A DNA stretch of 53,458 nt from an uncultured Alphaproteobacteria bacterium (GTDB lineage Bacteria; Pseudomonadota; Alphaproteobacteria; HIMB59; GCA-002718135). The notes beneath the pieces are model-generated. The model saw only the letters and a list, made by a program, of their open reading frames with translations. It searched no databases and was not told where the DNA came from. The DNA is taken from positions 1-53,458 of the forward strand of contig CACIED010000007.1 in the NCBI GenBank assembly GCA_902585605.1, written 5' to 3'. This document shows, one piece after another, positions 8,962 through 17,211 of this stretch; the first letter of the stretch is position 1; every line of letters starts with the position of its first letter. The position numbers were made by a program, and so were the translations under genes.

Positions 8962-9303
8962 ATGAAATATAATTTAAACTGTCATTGTGGAGCGGTTCAA
9001 TTAGAAGTTTTAACAGACTTAGAAATCATTAAACAGTGTAACTGCTCTATTTGTATAAGAAAAAACGCTAAAATGTGTATGGTCCCTAAAGAAGCAATAA
9101 ATATCCTTAAAGGAAAAGAAAACTTAACTTCTTACAAATTTAATACAATGATTGCTGAACATTTTTTTTGTAAGATTTGTGGCATCTATACTCATCATCA
9201 TAGGAGAAGTGATCCAAATGGAGCAGCAATTAATATTGGATGTATAGATTCAATTGATCCTTTTAAATATGATGCTGACTTTATTGATATGAAAAATAAA
9301 TAA
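8962..9303 (+). CDS. GFA/CENP-V family zinc protein
   Basis: 113-residue protein with the cysteine pattern of the glutathione-dependent formaldehyde-activating (GFA)/CENP-V family: NCHCGA (Cys7, Cys9), CNCSIC (Cys26, Cys28, Cys31) and CKICG (Cys70, Cys73), consistent with two zinc sites. The domain is compact and complete. Members are mostly annotated by domain only, and true formaldehyde or S-hydroxymethylglutathione activity is proven for few, so the function is unassigned. It precedes iolC by 4 bases and probably heads the inositol-gene transcript. A relation to inositol catabolism is not known to me. Confidence 0.85.
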   Translation: MKYNLNCHCGAVQLEVLTDLEIIKQCNCSICIRKNAKMCMVPKEAINILKGKENLTSYKFNTMIAEHFFCKICGIYTHHHRRSDPNGAAINIGCIDSIDPFKYDADFIDMKNK

Positions 9304-9307
9304 TTTT

Positions 9308-10294
9308 ATGTCATTTGAATTTTTAATTTCGAAAATTCAAAATAATAATTTTTTACTCATAGGTAGAGCTGGGATTGATATTTATCCTGATCCACCAGGG
9401 ACTAAAACTGAAAACGCCAAATCCTTTGTTACTCATCTAGGGGGATCTTCCGCAAATATGGGTGTCCAATTAACTTTATTTGGAGGTAATTGTAATTTAC
9501 TGACCAGAGTATCTGATGATGCTTTAGGTAAATTGGCTATTAATCAACTAAATCATTATGGCGTTAAAAACAAATTAGTAGAATTTGAAAAAAATGAATC
9601 AAGAATTTCTTTCGCTATTGTTGAAACAACAGTTAAAGATCATCAATCAATTATTTATAGACATAAAGCTTCTGATTTATTTTTAAATAAAGATGATGTT
9701 GAAAATGCTAATATACAAAATTTTGATTGTTTATTAATCACTGGAACTTCTTTAGCAGCTGAGCCTTCGAGAAGTGCTATTTTATATGCTTTAGATATAG
9801 CAAATAAAAATAATATTCCTGTAATTATGGACATAGATTATAGACCATATACTTGGGAGTCATCAAAAAAAGCAAAAGAAGTTTATAATTTAGCAGCAAG
9901 TAAATGTAGTGGTGTAATTGGAAATGATGATGAGTTTGGAGTATTAGCTGGTGATTACAGAAATGGTTTGGATCATGCTAGACAATTAGCTAAAAATGTA
10001 AGCTTAATTATTTATAAAAAAGGTGAAAAAGGCTCTATTACTTTTGCAATGAATAAAGTAATTAAAAAGGGAATATTTCCCGTCAAGCCCTTGAAACCAA
10101 CTGGAGCCGGTGATGCATTTATGGGATCATTAATTGGATCAATTTTAAAGACTAATGATTTAGAAAAATCTATAGAAATAGGTTCAGCCGCAGCAGCTAT
10201 TGTAGTAACAAAAGTTGGTTGTGCTCCGGCAATGCCAAATTTAAATGAAATTTTAGAATTTATGAAATATAATAAAATTAATGAAGGAGAATAA
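9308..10294 (+). CDS. iolC: 5-dehydro-2-deoxygluconokinase (PfkB family)
   Basis: Phosphorylates 5-dehydro-2-deoxygluconate (DKG) in myo-inositol catabolism. The 328-residue chain shows the PfkB opening LIGRAGIDIYPDP, the substrate-side THLGGSSANMGVQL, and the C-terminal PTGAGDAFMG motif near residue 265 that carries the catalytic Asp. The generic PfkB fold would allow other sugars, but the next two genes are iolB and an iolJ-type aldolase. These are the enzymes immediately before and after this step, so IolC is the best call. The other pathway genes (iolG, iolE, iolD, iolA, inositol transporter) are not in this window. The stop lies one base before the iolB start. Confidence 0.88.
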   Translation: MSFEFLISKIQNNNFLLIGRAGIDIYPDPPGTKTENAKSFVTHLGGSSANMGVQLTLFGGNCNLLTRVSDDALGKLAINQLNHYGVKNKLVEFEKNESRISFAIVETTVKDHQSIIYRHKASDLFLNKDDVENANIQNFDCLLITGTSLAAEPSRSAILYALDIANKNNIPVIMDIDYRPYTWESSKKAKEVYNLAASKCSGVIGNDDEFGVLAGDYRNGLDHARQLAKNVSLIIYKKGEKGSITFAMNKVIKKGIFPVKPLKPTGAGDAFMGSLIGSILKTNDLEKSIEIGSAAAAIVVTKVGCAPAMPNLNEILEFMKYNKINEGE

Positions 10295-10295
10295 T

Positions 10296-11138
10296 ATGCA
10301 TATTCCACCATTTGACAATAAAAACAAGCCAATTGTAGATATTGAAGACAGTAGAGTTCCTTTAAATTATTTTAACATAGTAAAATTAAATAAAGATCAA
10401 TCTTTTGAATATCAAACACCTGGTTATGAAACTTGCATAGTACCTGCTACTGGAACAATTAATGTAGAAATTGAAGGAATAAAAGTTGAGTCATTAGGCA
10501 CTAGAACAGTTGATGTGTGGGATGGAGAGCCAGAAGGTGTTTATGTTCCGTCCAATACAAAAGCTCAATTTACATCTTTAGTAGATAATTCAGAAATTTT
10601 TATTGCTGGTGCAAAGTATGATAAAACTCTTGAACCATTTGCTGTTAGAACAAATGAAATTGATTTAGTACAGTACGGCTCTGATGATACAAAAACTCAT
10701 AGAAAAATTAAACATATTTTAGGTGCTAAGCATCATGATAAAGTTGGAAGATTGCTTTGTAATGAACTTTATACTGTAGGGCAAGGAGGTTGGTCTGGGT
10801 TTCCACCTCATAAGCATGATACAGATCGTCTACCTGATGAAACTAGACATGATGAAACATATAATTACAGATTTAAACCTAATAATGGATTTGGTTTTCA
10901 GATGTTTCAGCAAGTTGATGATAAAGTTGGTAAAGCTGAACATATAATTGATGGGTCGACGATTATGATTAGAACAGGTTATCATCCATGTGTTGTAGCA
11001 CCTGGGTATGAGATGTATTATTTTACAATTCTTGGAGGACTATCTCAAAGATCTCTTGTCCAATTTTTTCAACCTGAGCATGCTTATCAAGTAGAAACAA
11101 TTCCAGGTATTAAGGATATGATTGCTAAATACAAATAA
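10296..11138 (+). CDS. iolB: 5-deoxy-glucuronate isomerase
   Basis: Isomerises 5-deoxy-D-glucuronate to 5-dehydro-2-deoxygluconate, the substrate of IolC. About 280 residues forming a bicupin. Seen: FPPHKHDTDRLPDETRHDE near residues 168-186, whose His and Glu residues are the expected metal ligands, and the C-terminal YFTILGG segment. I start at the ATG at 10296, which has AAGGAG at 10283-10288 in front. The upstream in-frame ATG at 10281 overlaps that ribosome site and would add five atypical residues. It lies between the kinase and the aldolase with almost no spacing, so the three are one operon. Confidence 0.93.
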   Translation: MHIPPFDNKNKPIVDIEDSRVPLNYFNIVKLNKDQSFEYQTPGYETCIVPATGTINVEIEGIKVESLGTRTVDVWDGEPEGVYVPSNTKAQFTSLVDNSEIFIAGAKYDKTLEPFAVRTNEIDLVQYGSDDTKTHRKIKHILGAKHHDKVGRLLCNELYTVGQGGWSGFPPHKHDTDRLPDETRHDETYNYRFKPNNGFGFQMFQQVDDKVGKAEHIIDGSTIMIRTGYHPCVVAPGYEMYYFTILGGLSQRSLVQFFQPEHAYQVETIPGIKDMIAKYK

Positions 11139-11969
11139 ATGACAGCTGTAAATTTAAAAAAAATTTTAAATGATGCAAATAAAAATAATTATGCTGTAGC
11201 AGGTTTAGTTGTTCTGGGCTGGGATGATGCCCTAGCTTTCACTCAAGCCGCTGATGAAACTGGAATTCCGATTATTTTGCAAGCTGGTCCTTCATGTAGA
11301 GCGCATACACCAATTTCTATATTAGGAAAAATGTTTAGATACTTAGCAAGCCAAACAAAAACGAATATTTGCTGTCATGTTGATCATGGATATACTTTAG
11401 ATGAATGTTATGAAGGAATTGATAGTGGCTTTACATCTGTAATGTTTGATGGTTCTAAGTTAACTTTAAATGAAAATATAAAAATTAGTAAAAAAATTGC
11501 TTCAAGAGCTCACAAACATAATATTTCTGTTGAGGGAGAAATAGGTTTTGTAGGTTATGATAATGGTAAAATTTCAGAAGGTACTAATATTGAAGATGCA
11601 GTATCTTTTGCAAACAAAAGTAATATTGATGCAATGGCAATTTCAGTTGGTAATACACATTTACAAACTTCAAAAAAAGCGAGTATTGATTTCAACAAAA
11701 TTAATTTAATTGAAGAAAAAACAAAAATCCCTTTAGTTCTTCATGGTAGTAGTGGCATTCCTGTAAAGCAAAGAAAACAACTAGCAAGAAAAACAAAAGT
11801 AGCAAAACTAAATATTGGCACTGAAATTAGAATGACATTTGGGCAATCTATAAGAAAAAATCTTAAAAATAACCCTAAAACATATGATAGATTGCAATTA
11901 CTAAAACCTACGATTAAAGATTTAACAAAAGTAACAAAAAGAATTATAAAACAAATTGGCCCAAATTAA
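11139..11969 (+). CDS. iolJ: Class II aldolase, 6-phospho-5-dehydro-2-deoxygluconate aldolase type
   Basis: Zinc-dependent aldolase of the fructose-bisphosphate aldolase class II/tagatose-bisphosphate family, 276 residues. Seen: the HVDHG motif near residues 79-83, SVEGEIGF, the HGSSG glycine loop, and KLNIGTEIR near the phosphate site. In this operon it would cleave the IolC product DKGP to dihydroxyacetone phosphate and malonic semialdehyde (IolJ reaction, by context). Fructose- or tagatose-bisphosphate aldolase activity cannot be excluded from the fold alone. The gene begins directly after the iolB stop, and its own stop overlaps the nucleosidase-like gene by one base. Confidence 0.85.
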   Translation: MTAVNLKKILNDANKNNYAVAGLVVLGWDDALAFTQAADETGIPIILQAGPSCRAHTPISILGKMFRYLASQTKTNICCHVDHGYTLDECYEGIDSGFTSVMFDGSKLTLNENIKISKKIASRAHKHNISVEGEIGFVGYDNGKISEGTNIEDAVSFANKSNIDAMAISVGNTHLQTSKKASIDFNKINLIEEKTKIPLVLHGSSGIPVKQRKQLARKTKVAKLNIGTEIRMTFGQSIRKNLKNNPKTYDRLQLLKPTIKDLTKVTKRIIKQIGPN

Positions 11970-12499
11970 TGGGACAAATTTTTATTGCAGCACTTAAAGA
12001 AGAAACTCCAAATCTTAAACATTTTCACTATTCAGGTGTGGGAAAGATAAATGCTACTATCAAAATTATGGAATTAATTTCAAAATTTCAACCTAATGAA
12101 ATAATTAATTATGGAACAGCTGGTTCAACAAACCAAAACTTATCAGGATTAGTAGAATGCACGAAGTTTGTTCAAAGAGATATGGATGCAAGGGGTCTAA
12201 TGAACTTTAAATTAGGAGAAACTCCTTTTGATACTATATCAAAAATTACATATTCTAATGAGGGGTATATATGTGCATCAGGAGATAGTTTTGTTCAATC
12301 ATCAGTAGAAATAGATTGTGATATTGTTGATATGGAAGCTTACTCTTTTGCAAAAGTATGCAAATTATACAATATTAGATTTAAATGTTTTAAATATATT
12401 TCTGATTATGCAAATGAAAATTCAAATAATGATTGGATCGATAATTGTTCAAAAGGGGCTAAATTATTTTCTGAAATATATCCTCAATTAAAAATATGA
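11969..12499 (+). CDS. Short MTA/SAH nucleosidase-like protein (PNP/UDP phosphorylase fold)
   Basis: 176 residues, about 50 shorter than E. coli MtnN (232). Seen: GVGKINATI and INYGTAGS, the glycine-rich nucleoside-phosphorylase elements; DMEAYSFAKVCKL near residue 121, with the ribose-binding Met-Glu; and KYISDYANE near residue 145, with the catalytic Asp. A Glu pair at 11-12 matches the N-terminal catalytic Glu region. The core catalytic residues therefore look preserved in a compact chain. Likely activity is hydrolysis of 5'-methylthioadenosine, S-adenosylhomocysteine or another nucleoside, but the substrate is not certain. It overlaps the aldolase by one base and the next gene by four (ATGA). 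Confidence 0.72.
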   Translation: MGQIFIAALKEETPNLKHFHYSGVGKINATIKIMELISKFQPNEIINYGTAGSTNQNLSGLVECTKFVQRDMDARGLMNFKLGETPFDTISKITYSNEGYICASGDSFVQSSVEIDCDIVDMEAYSFAKVCKLYNIRFKCFKYISDYANENSNNDWIDNCSKGAKLFSEIYPQLKI

Positions 12500-12912
12500 T
12501 CTTAAAAACACTTGAAAAATTAGGAAGAAAAAAGATTGTATTGGACAGAGGTCCCTCGCATCCAGAATTTCATAAGGCCAAACCATGGATGGAAAGATAT
12601 TATTTGTTATTTAGAAAAAGACCCAAATGGTTTCCATTTAATATTTTAATTCATAAAATGTTAGATGATGATCACGGTGAAGGTGTTCATAATCATCTTT
12701 GTCCTTATATAACAATTATTTTAAAAGGTGGTTATTGGGAAACTACTAATAAAGGTAAATTTTGGAGGCCGCCAGGTTACATTGGTTTTAGATCAGCTGA
12801 TCATTTACATAGAGTCGATTTAAAACCAAATACAAATACTATGACTTTGTTTATTCCTGGTCCGTTTGGGCTTAGAAAAACTAAAAGAGCTGATTATAAA
12901 ACAAAAATTTAG
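12496..12912 (+). CDS. Cupin-like hypothetical protein
   Basis: 138-residue protein with a cupin-like core: GEGVHNHLCPYITIILKGG around residues 58-76 (two His), then a proline/glycine turn PPGYIGFRSADHLHRVDL with two further His, and a C-terminal TMTLFIPGPFG strand. The paired histidines suggest a bound metal, as in cysteine-dioxygenase-like and phage cupins. The N-terminal 40 residues (WMERYYLLFRKRPKW) are Trp/Arg-rich. I do not recognise a specific enzyme. It is the last gene of the iol-containing strand run, overlaps the nucleosidase by four bases, and converges on the TauE-type gene 13 bases away. Confidence 0.6.
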   Translation: MILKTLEKLGRKKIVLDRGPSHPEFHKAKPWMERYYLLFRKRPKWFPFNILIHKMLDDDHGEGVHNHLCPYITIILKGGYWETTNKGKFWRPPGYIGFRSADHLHRVDLKPNTNTMTLFIPGPFGLRKTKRADYKTKI

Positions 12913-12925
12913 CTATCTATATAAT

Positions 12926-13660
12926 TTAAATTATCCCGTCGTATATTAATTTACATCCACTCAGAAAAAGCAAAACATAAACAATATTAAAAAATAATTT
13001 TTCTGGAATTCTTTTTTGCACAAAGTAACCAATTAAAACACTAATAAAAGCTAGTGGAAGTAAAAAGAGAGAAATCATAAGATTTGAAGGTGCTAATAAT
13101 CCAACGTAATAATAAGGAATCAATTTGACAAGATTTATAACCATAAATGCCAATGTCATTGTGCCAATAAAGGAAATTTTATCTAACTTTAGGGGAAGCA
13201 TATAAAAATTAATAGGAGGATTTCCTGCATGAATTAAAAAACTAGTATATCCAGCGATAGACGACCAAAAGTAACCTTTAAATTTAGTTGGTTTAAGCAA
13301 ATAATTATTTTTCTGAATAAATGAAACTAGAACAAAAATAATTGATATAACACCAACCATTATTCTTATTTGATCTTCATTCGTAAACTCGAAGGTTAAA
13401 GTTCCAAATAAAATACCAATTATAGATGCTGGGATTATAATTTTTAAAATACTATTTATCCACTTTTTCCAATACAAATAGATTGCTGAAAAATCCATTA
13501 TTATTAAAAGTGGCAATAAAATACCGGCAGCTTGTAAAGGACTCATCGCAAATGACATAACAGGAACAGCTAACATTGCTATTGGTCCAGGCACACCACC
13601 TTTAGATAAACCAAATACGAAAACTCCCAATGATGCGAAAATATAAAAATATAAGTCCAT
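12926..13660 (-). CDS. TauE/SafE-family membrane permease
   Basis: 244-residue integral membrane protein with seven to eight hydrophobic segments. The opening FGLSKGGVPGPIAMLAVPVM is the conserved first repeat of the TauE/SafE (formerly DUF81) family, and the central SSIAGYTSFLIHAGNPPIN matches the second repeat. The family includes sulfite, sulfoacetate and other anion exporters. It starts with a one-base overlap behind a cystathionine beta-lyase gene. Export of a sulfur anion linked to cysteine/methionine turnover is thus an attractive but unproven idea. Substrate unassigned. Confidence 0.85.
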   Translation of the reverse strand: MDLYFYIFASLGVFVFGLSKGGVPGPIAMLAVPVMSFAMSPLQAAGILLPLLIIMDFSAIYLYWKKWINSILKIIIPASIIGILFGTLTFEFTNEDQIRIMVGVISIIFVLVSFIQKNNYLLKPTKFKGYFWSSIAGYTSFLIHAGNPPINFYMLPLKLDKISFIGTMTLAFMVINLVKLIPYYYVGLLAPSNLMISLFLLPLAFISVLIGYFVQKRIPEKLFFNIVYVLLFLSGCKLIYDGII

Positions 13661-14826
13661 TAATTAAAAATTTTTAATGCACTTTTTATATCTTGTATTT
13701 GATCATCAATATCTTCTAATCCACAATACAATCTAATTAAAGTTCCGGTATTTCTGTTTTTAAATTCTCTTTTATCTAGTGGAGGAAAAGTAATAAGACT
13801 ATCAAAACCACCCCAACTGTATCCCAATTTAAATATTTTAAGTTTATTAAAAAACTTTTCAATTTGATTATTTGAATATTTCTTTTTTAGCATAAATGAA
13901 AATAAACCAGTGCTACCAGAGAAATCTCTTTTCCATATTTTATGATTTTTTGTATGCGGTAATGCTGGATGAAAAACATCAGATACAAGATCATGTTGTA
14001 ATAAATATTTCGCCATTAATAATGCATTTTTTTCAATTTCTCTCATTCGAATTTCAAGTGTTGGCAATCCTCTAATTGCTAAATACACTTCTTCTGAACC
14101 AGGACATATGCCTAAAGTTTTTGAAGTTGATCTTATTTTTCTGGAATATTTTTTATTAGATGAAACGAATCCGATTAATACATCTGAGTGACCGTTTATA
14201 TATTTAGTTCCTGCATCTATAATAATATCAATACCTAATTTAATTGGATTGCAAAATAAAGGTGAGGCCCAAGTATTATCCATAACAGTTGGTATTTTAT
14301 TTTTTTTAGCAATTTTTGTGATGAAAGGTATATCAATAATATCGAAAGTTGCTGTTCCTGGTGACTCTAAATAAATTAGCTTTGTTTTGCTGTTAATTAA
14401 TTTCTGAAAATTTTTAATATTTTTTGTTGGATGAAAATATTTTACTTTAACATTATATTGTTTAAGAATATTCTCACAAAAAGTTCTAGTAGGACTATAA
14501 ACACTATCATTTACTAAAACCTCATCACCAGATTTTAAAAAGGTAAAAAAAGGAATAACTATAGAGGCTAACCCTGATGGTGATAGTACTGTATCATTGC
14601 AGTTATATAAAATAGAAACACTGTCTTCTAACTGCTTATGAAATGGATTTTTATTAATTCCATAATATGTTGTCCTATCATCAAAATTTTTAATATCGTT
14701 TAAGTAATCTTTAAATGTATTAAAGATCATTGTAGAACCCTTATAGGTACCAGGATTGATAAACCCTTTTTGTTCAAGAGGATTTCTACCTATTTTGGTT
14801 AATTTTGTTTTTATTTTCATAAACAA
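13660..14826 (-). CDS. metC: Cystathionine beta-lyase (Cys/Met PLP family)
   Basis: PLP-dependent enzyme of the cystathionine family, 388 residues. Seen: SPSGLASI (phosphate-site loop), YLESPGTATFDI, VMDNTWASPL, and the Schiff-base Lys208 in AGTKYINGHSD. The STMIF, TTYYG and GTATFD wording and the TWASP element fit beta-lyase (MetC: cystathionine to homocysteine, pyruvate and ammonia) better than gamma-synthase. A clearly different gamma-type homologue lies at 51592-52746. An alternative is a cysteine desulfhydrase side activity. The start may be the ATG at 14826 or, two codons later, 14820. It is divergent from aapJ across a 155-base gap. Confidence 0.85.
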   Translation of the reverse strand: MFMKIKTKLTKIGRNPLEQKGFINPGTYKGSTMIFNTFKDYLNDIKNFDDRTTYYGINKNPFHKQLEDSVSILYNCNDTVLSPSGLASIVIPFFTFLKSGDEVLVNDSVYSPTRTFCENILKQYNVKVKYFHPTKNIKNFQKLINSKTKLIYLESPGTATFDIIDIPFITKIAKKNKIPTVMDNTWASPLFCNPIKLGIDIIIDAGTKYINGHSDVLIGFVSSNKKYSRKIRSTSKTLGICPGSEEVYLAIRGLPTLEIRMREIEKNALLMAKYLLQHDLVSDVFHPALPHTKNHKIWKRDFSGSTGLFSFMLKKKYSNNQIEKFFNKLKIFKLGYSWGGFDSLITFPPLDKREFKNRNTGTLIRLYCGLEDIDDQIQDIKSALKIFN

Positions 14827-14981
14827 CTAAATATTGTATAAGCCAAAATCTTTATACACAATTTATAGTAGGCAATTTTAAGCTTAAAAAATCTATTATT
14901 GGGATTAACTTATTAATTTGTTATAGGGAAGCAATCTTTGAAAAAAGATATTTAAATAATTATTTAAACGGAGAAAATAAT

Positions 14982-15986
14982 ATGAAAAAACTATTATCTA
15001 TCTTTGCAGTTGTAGCATTTGCTTTTTCAGCTCATGCTGGAACTCTTGATGATGTTAAAAATAGAGGTTTTCTAAAATGTGGAGTAACAACTGGTCTTGC
15101 TGGTTTTGCTGCTCCAGATGATAACGGTGAATGGGCTGGTCTAGATGCAGATATGTGTCGTGCAGTTGCTGTAGCTGTTTTTGGAGACCGTTCAAAAGTA
15201 GAATTTATTACAACTACTGGTAAATCTCGTTTCCCAACATTAGCTTCTGGTGAAGTTGATATGTTAGCGAGAAATACAACTTGGACAATTAGCCGTGATG
15301 TTAATCTTGGTTTTGAGTTCGTAGGTGTAAACTTCTACGATGGACAAGGTTTCATGGTTCCATCTGCTCTTGGTGTATCAAGTGCAACTGAGCTTGATGG
15401 CGCTACTGTATGTATCCAAACTGGTACTACTACAGAGTTAAACCTTGCTGACTTCTTTAGATTAAATGGAATTAGCTACGAAGCACTTCCAATTGAAACT
15501 AATGATGAAGGTAAAGAAAACTTATTTGCTGGAAGATGTGATGTATACACAACTGACGCTTCAGGTCTTTCTTCAACAAGAGCTGCTGCTCCTAATCCTA
15601 ACAAATGGTTAGTTTTACCAGAAATTATTTCAAAAGAACCACTTGGTCCGCTTGTAAGACATGGTGATCACCAGTGGGGTGACGTAGTTCGTTGGTCTTT
15701 AAATGCAATGATTATTGCTGAAGAACTAGGTGTAACATCTGAAAACGTTGATGCTCAAAAAAGCTCTAATGTTCCTGAAGTACTAAGACTTCTAGGTGTT
15801 GAAGGTAACTATGGAGAAATGCTTGAGCTAAGTAATGATTGGGCTTACCAAATTATTAAACAAATTGGTAACTACTCTGAATCATACGAAGCAAACGTAG
15901 GTCCTGACACACCTCTAGAAATAGCAAGAGGCTTAAATGCTCTATGGACTCAAGGTGGTATTTTATACGCACCTCCATTCAGATAA
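14982..15986 (+). CDS. aapJ: General L-amino-acid ABC transporter, periplasmic binding protein
   Basis: Periplasmic receptor of the Aap-type polar amino acid importer, 334 residues. Signal peptide MKKLLSIFAVVAFAFSAHA with cleavage after residue 19, then GTLDDVKNRGFLKCGV, the usual start of AapJ. Other signatures: GLDADMCRAVA, MLARNTTWTISRD, VCIQTGTTTELNLADF. Codon usage looks more selected (more G/C-ending codons) than in most neighbours, consistent with high expression. The Shine-Dalgarno is CGGAG, 9 bases before the ATG. A terminator hairpin at 16007-16034 separates it from the permease genes and probably sets the excess of binding protein over permease. Confidence 0.95.
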   Translation: MKKLLSIFAVVAFAFSAHAGTLDDVKNRGFLKCGVTTGLAGFAAPDDNGEWAGLDADMCRAVAVAVFGDRSKVEFITTTGKSRFPTLASGEVDMLARNTTWTISRDVNLGFEFVGVNFYDGQGFMVPSALGVSSATELDGATVCIQTGTTTELNLADFFRLNGISYEALPIETNDEGKENLFAGRCDVYTTDASGLSSTRAAAPNPNKWLVLPEIISKEPLGPLVRHGDHQWGDVVRWSLNAMIIAEELGVTSENVDAQKSSNVPEVLRLLGVEGNYGEMLELSNDWAYQIIKQIGNYSESYEANVGPDTPLEIARGLNALWTQGGILYAPPFR

Positions 15987-16006
15987 ATCGTAATTAAATT
16001 TAAAAC

Positions 16007-16034
16007 GGGGGGTTTTAAACCCCCCATTTTTTTT
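16007..16034 (+). terminator. Intra-operon terminator/attenuator between aapJ and aapQ
   Basis: Six G (16007-16012), loop TTTTAAA, six C (16020-16025), then A and eight T. It lies after the binding-protein stop and before the permease start, an arrangement expected to stop most transcripts and allow limited read-through into aapQMP. Confidence 0.93.
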
Positions 16035-16047
16035 GTATAAACTAGTG

Positions 16048-17211
16048 ATGCGATCTAACATAGGTTTCTTTTCTGATGAAAAATTTAGATCCATTTTTTT
16101 TCAAACTTTAGTCGTAGGTTTATTTGCCCTAGGTTTGTTTTTTGTAATTAGTACAACTTCTTACAACTTAGAAAAAAGAAATATAGCAACTGGTTGGAGT
16201 TTCCTTCAAAACCCAGCTGGCTTTGATATAAGTTTTTCACCTTTTTTAGAATTTAAATCTACTGACACTCACTTAAAAGTTTATTTTGTTGGTGTTTTAA
16301 ATACTCTTTTAGTTTCTGTTACAGGATGTATTGCTGCAACAATTTTAGGTTTTATATTGGGTATAGTAAGATTATCCTCAAATTGGTTGTTAAGTCGACT
16401 AGTTTATATTTACGTTGAATTTTCAAGAAATGTTCCTTTACTTCTTCAAATAATTTTATGGTATAGCATTTTAATTCAACTACCTCGTGTTAAGCAATCA
16501 CTTCAAGTTCTTGATGTATTTTATATTTCAAACAGAGGATTGTATTCTCCAAGACCAATATTTGAAAGTGGATTTTCATATGTATCCATTGCAATTGTGC
16601 TGGCTTTAATTTCAAGTTTCTTAATAAATAGATGGGCAAAAAAAAGACAAGATAAGACAGGTCAACAATTCCCAGTATTCTCAAGTTCAATTGGATTAAT
16701 TTTTATTGTTCCATTAATTTTATTTTTTATTCTTGGCTCACCTTTATCTTTTGAGCATCCAGAATTAAAAGGTTTTAACTTTAAAGGTGGTCTGGTTATT
16801 AGACCTGAATTTATAGCAATGTTTTTAGCATTATCAATTTACACTGCAGCCTTCATTTCTGAAATTGTTAGAGCAGGTATAATGTCTGTCTCAAAAGGAC
16901 AAAGAGAGGCTTCAGCTGCTATAGGCTTAAAACAAACTTGGATAATGAGACTAATCATCATACCCCAAGCTCTCAGAGTAATTGTCCCTCCATTAACAAG
17001 TCAGTATCTAAACTTAACTAAAAATTCTTCTTTAGGAATTGCTGTCGGATATGCTGACCTTGTTCACGGTTTTGGAGGAATAAGTTTGAATCAAACTGGT
17101 CAAGCAATTGAATGTATGGCAATTGTTATGGCAACTTATTTATCAATTAGTCTTACAATATCTTTCTTTATGAACATTTATAATAGAAGTATACAGTTTA
17201 AGGAAAAGTAA
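16048..17211 (+). CDS. aapQ: General L-amino-acid ABC transporter permease
   Basis: Inner-membrane permease (about 387 residues) of the Aap importer. It has the long insertion between transmembrane segments that distinguishes AapQ/AapM from small polar amino acid permeases. Seen: EFSRNVPLLLQIILWY in the conserved HAAT-family segment and the EAA loop EASAAIGLKQTWIMRL followed by IIPQALRVIVPP. I place the start at the ATG 16048. The TTG at 16033 lies in the T run of the terminator and is unlikely to be used; the GTG at 16045 is possible. The stop overlaps the aapM ATG by one base. It pairs with AapM in the membrane. Confidence 0.93.
   Translation: MRSNIGFFSDEKFRSIFFQTLVVGLFALGLFFVISTTSYNLEKRNIATGWSFLQNPAGFDISFSPFLEFKSTDTHLKVYFVGVLNTLLVSVTGCIAATILGFILGIVRLSSNWLLSRLVYIYVEFSRNVPLLLQIILWYSILIQLPRVKQSLQVLDVFYISNRGLYSPRPIFESGFSYVSIAIVLALISSFLINRWAKKRQDKTGQQFPVFSSSIGLIFIVPLILFFILGSPLSFEHPELKGFNFKGGLVIRPEFIAMFLALSIYTAAFISEIVRAGIMSVSKGQREASAAIGLKQTWIMRLIIIPQALRVIVPPLTSQYLNLTKNSSLGIAVGYADLVHGFGGISLNQTGQAIECMAIVMATYLSISLTISFFMNIYNRSIQFKEK

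Noticed and set aside
14951..14968. 18-bp perfect palindrome TTTAAATAATTATTTAAA just before the aapJ ribosome site
   Set aside because: Made only of A and T in very AT-rich DNA, so chance occurrence is likely; no known operator matches it.
14827..14981. SAM-II-type riboswitch ahead of metC
   Set aside because: No conserved pseudoknot segments of SAM-II or SAM-V were recognised on either strand.
16033..16050. TTG at 16033 as start of aapQ
   Set aside because: It lies in the T run of the terminator; the ATG at 16048 begins the recognisable protein.
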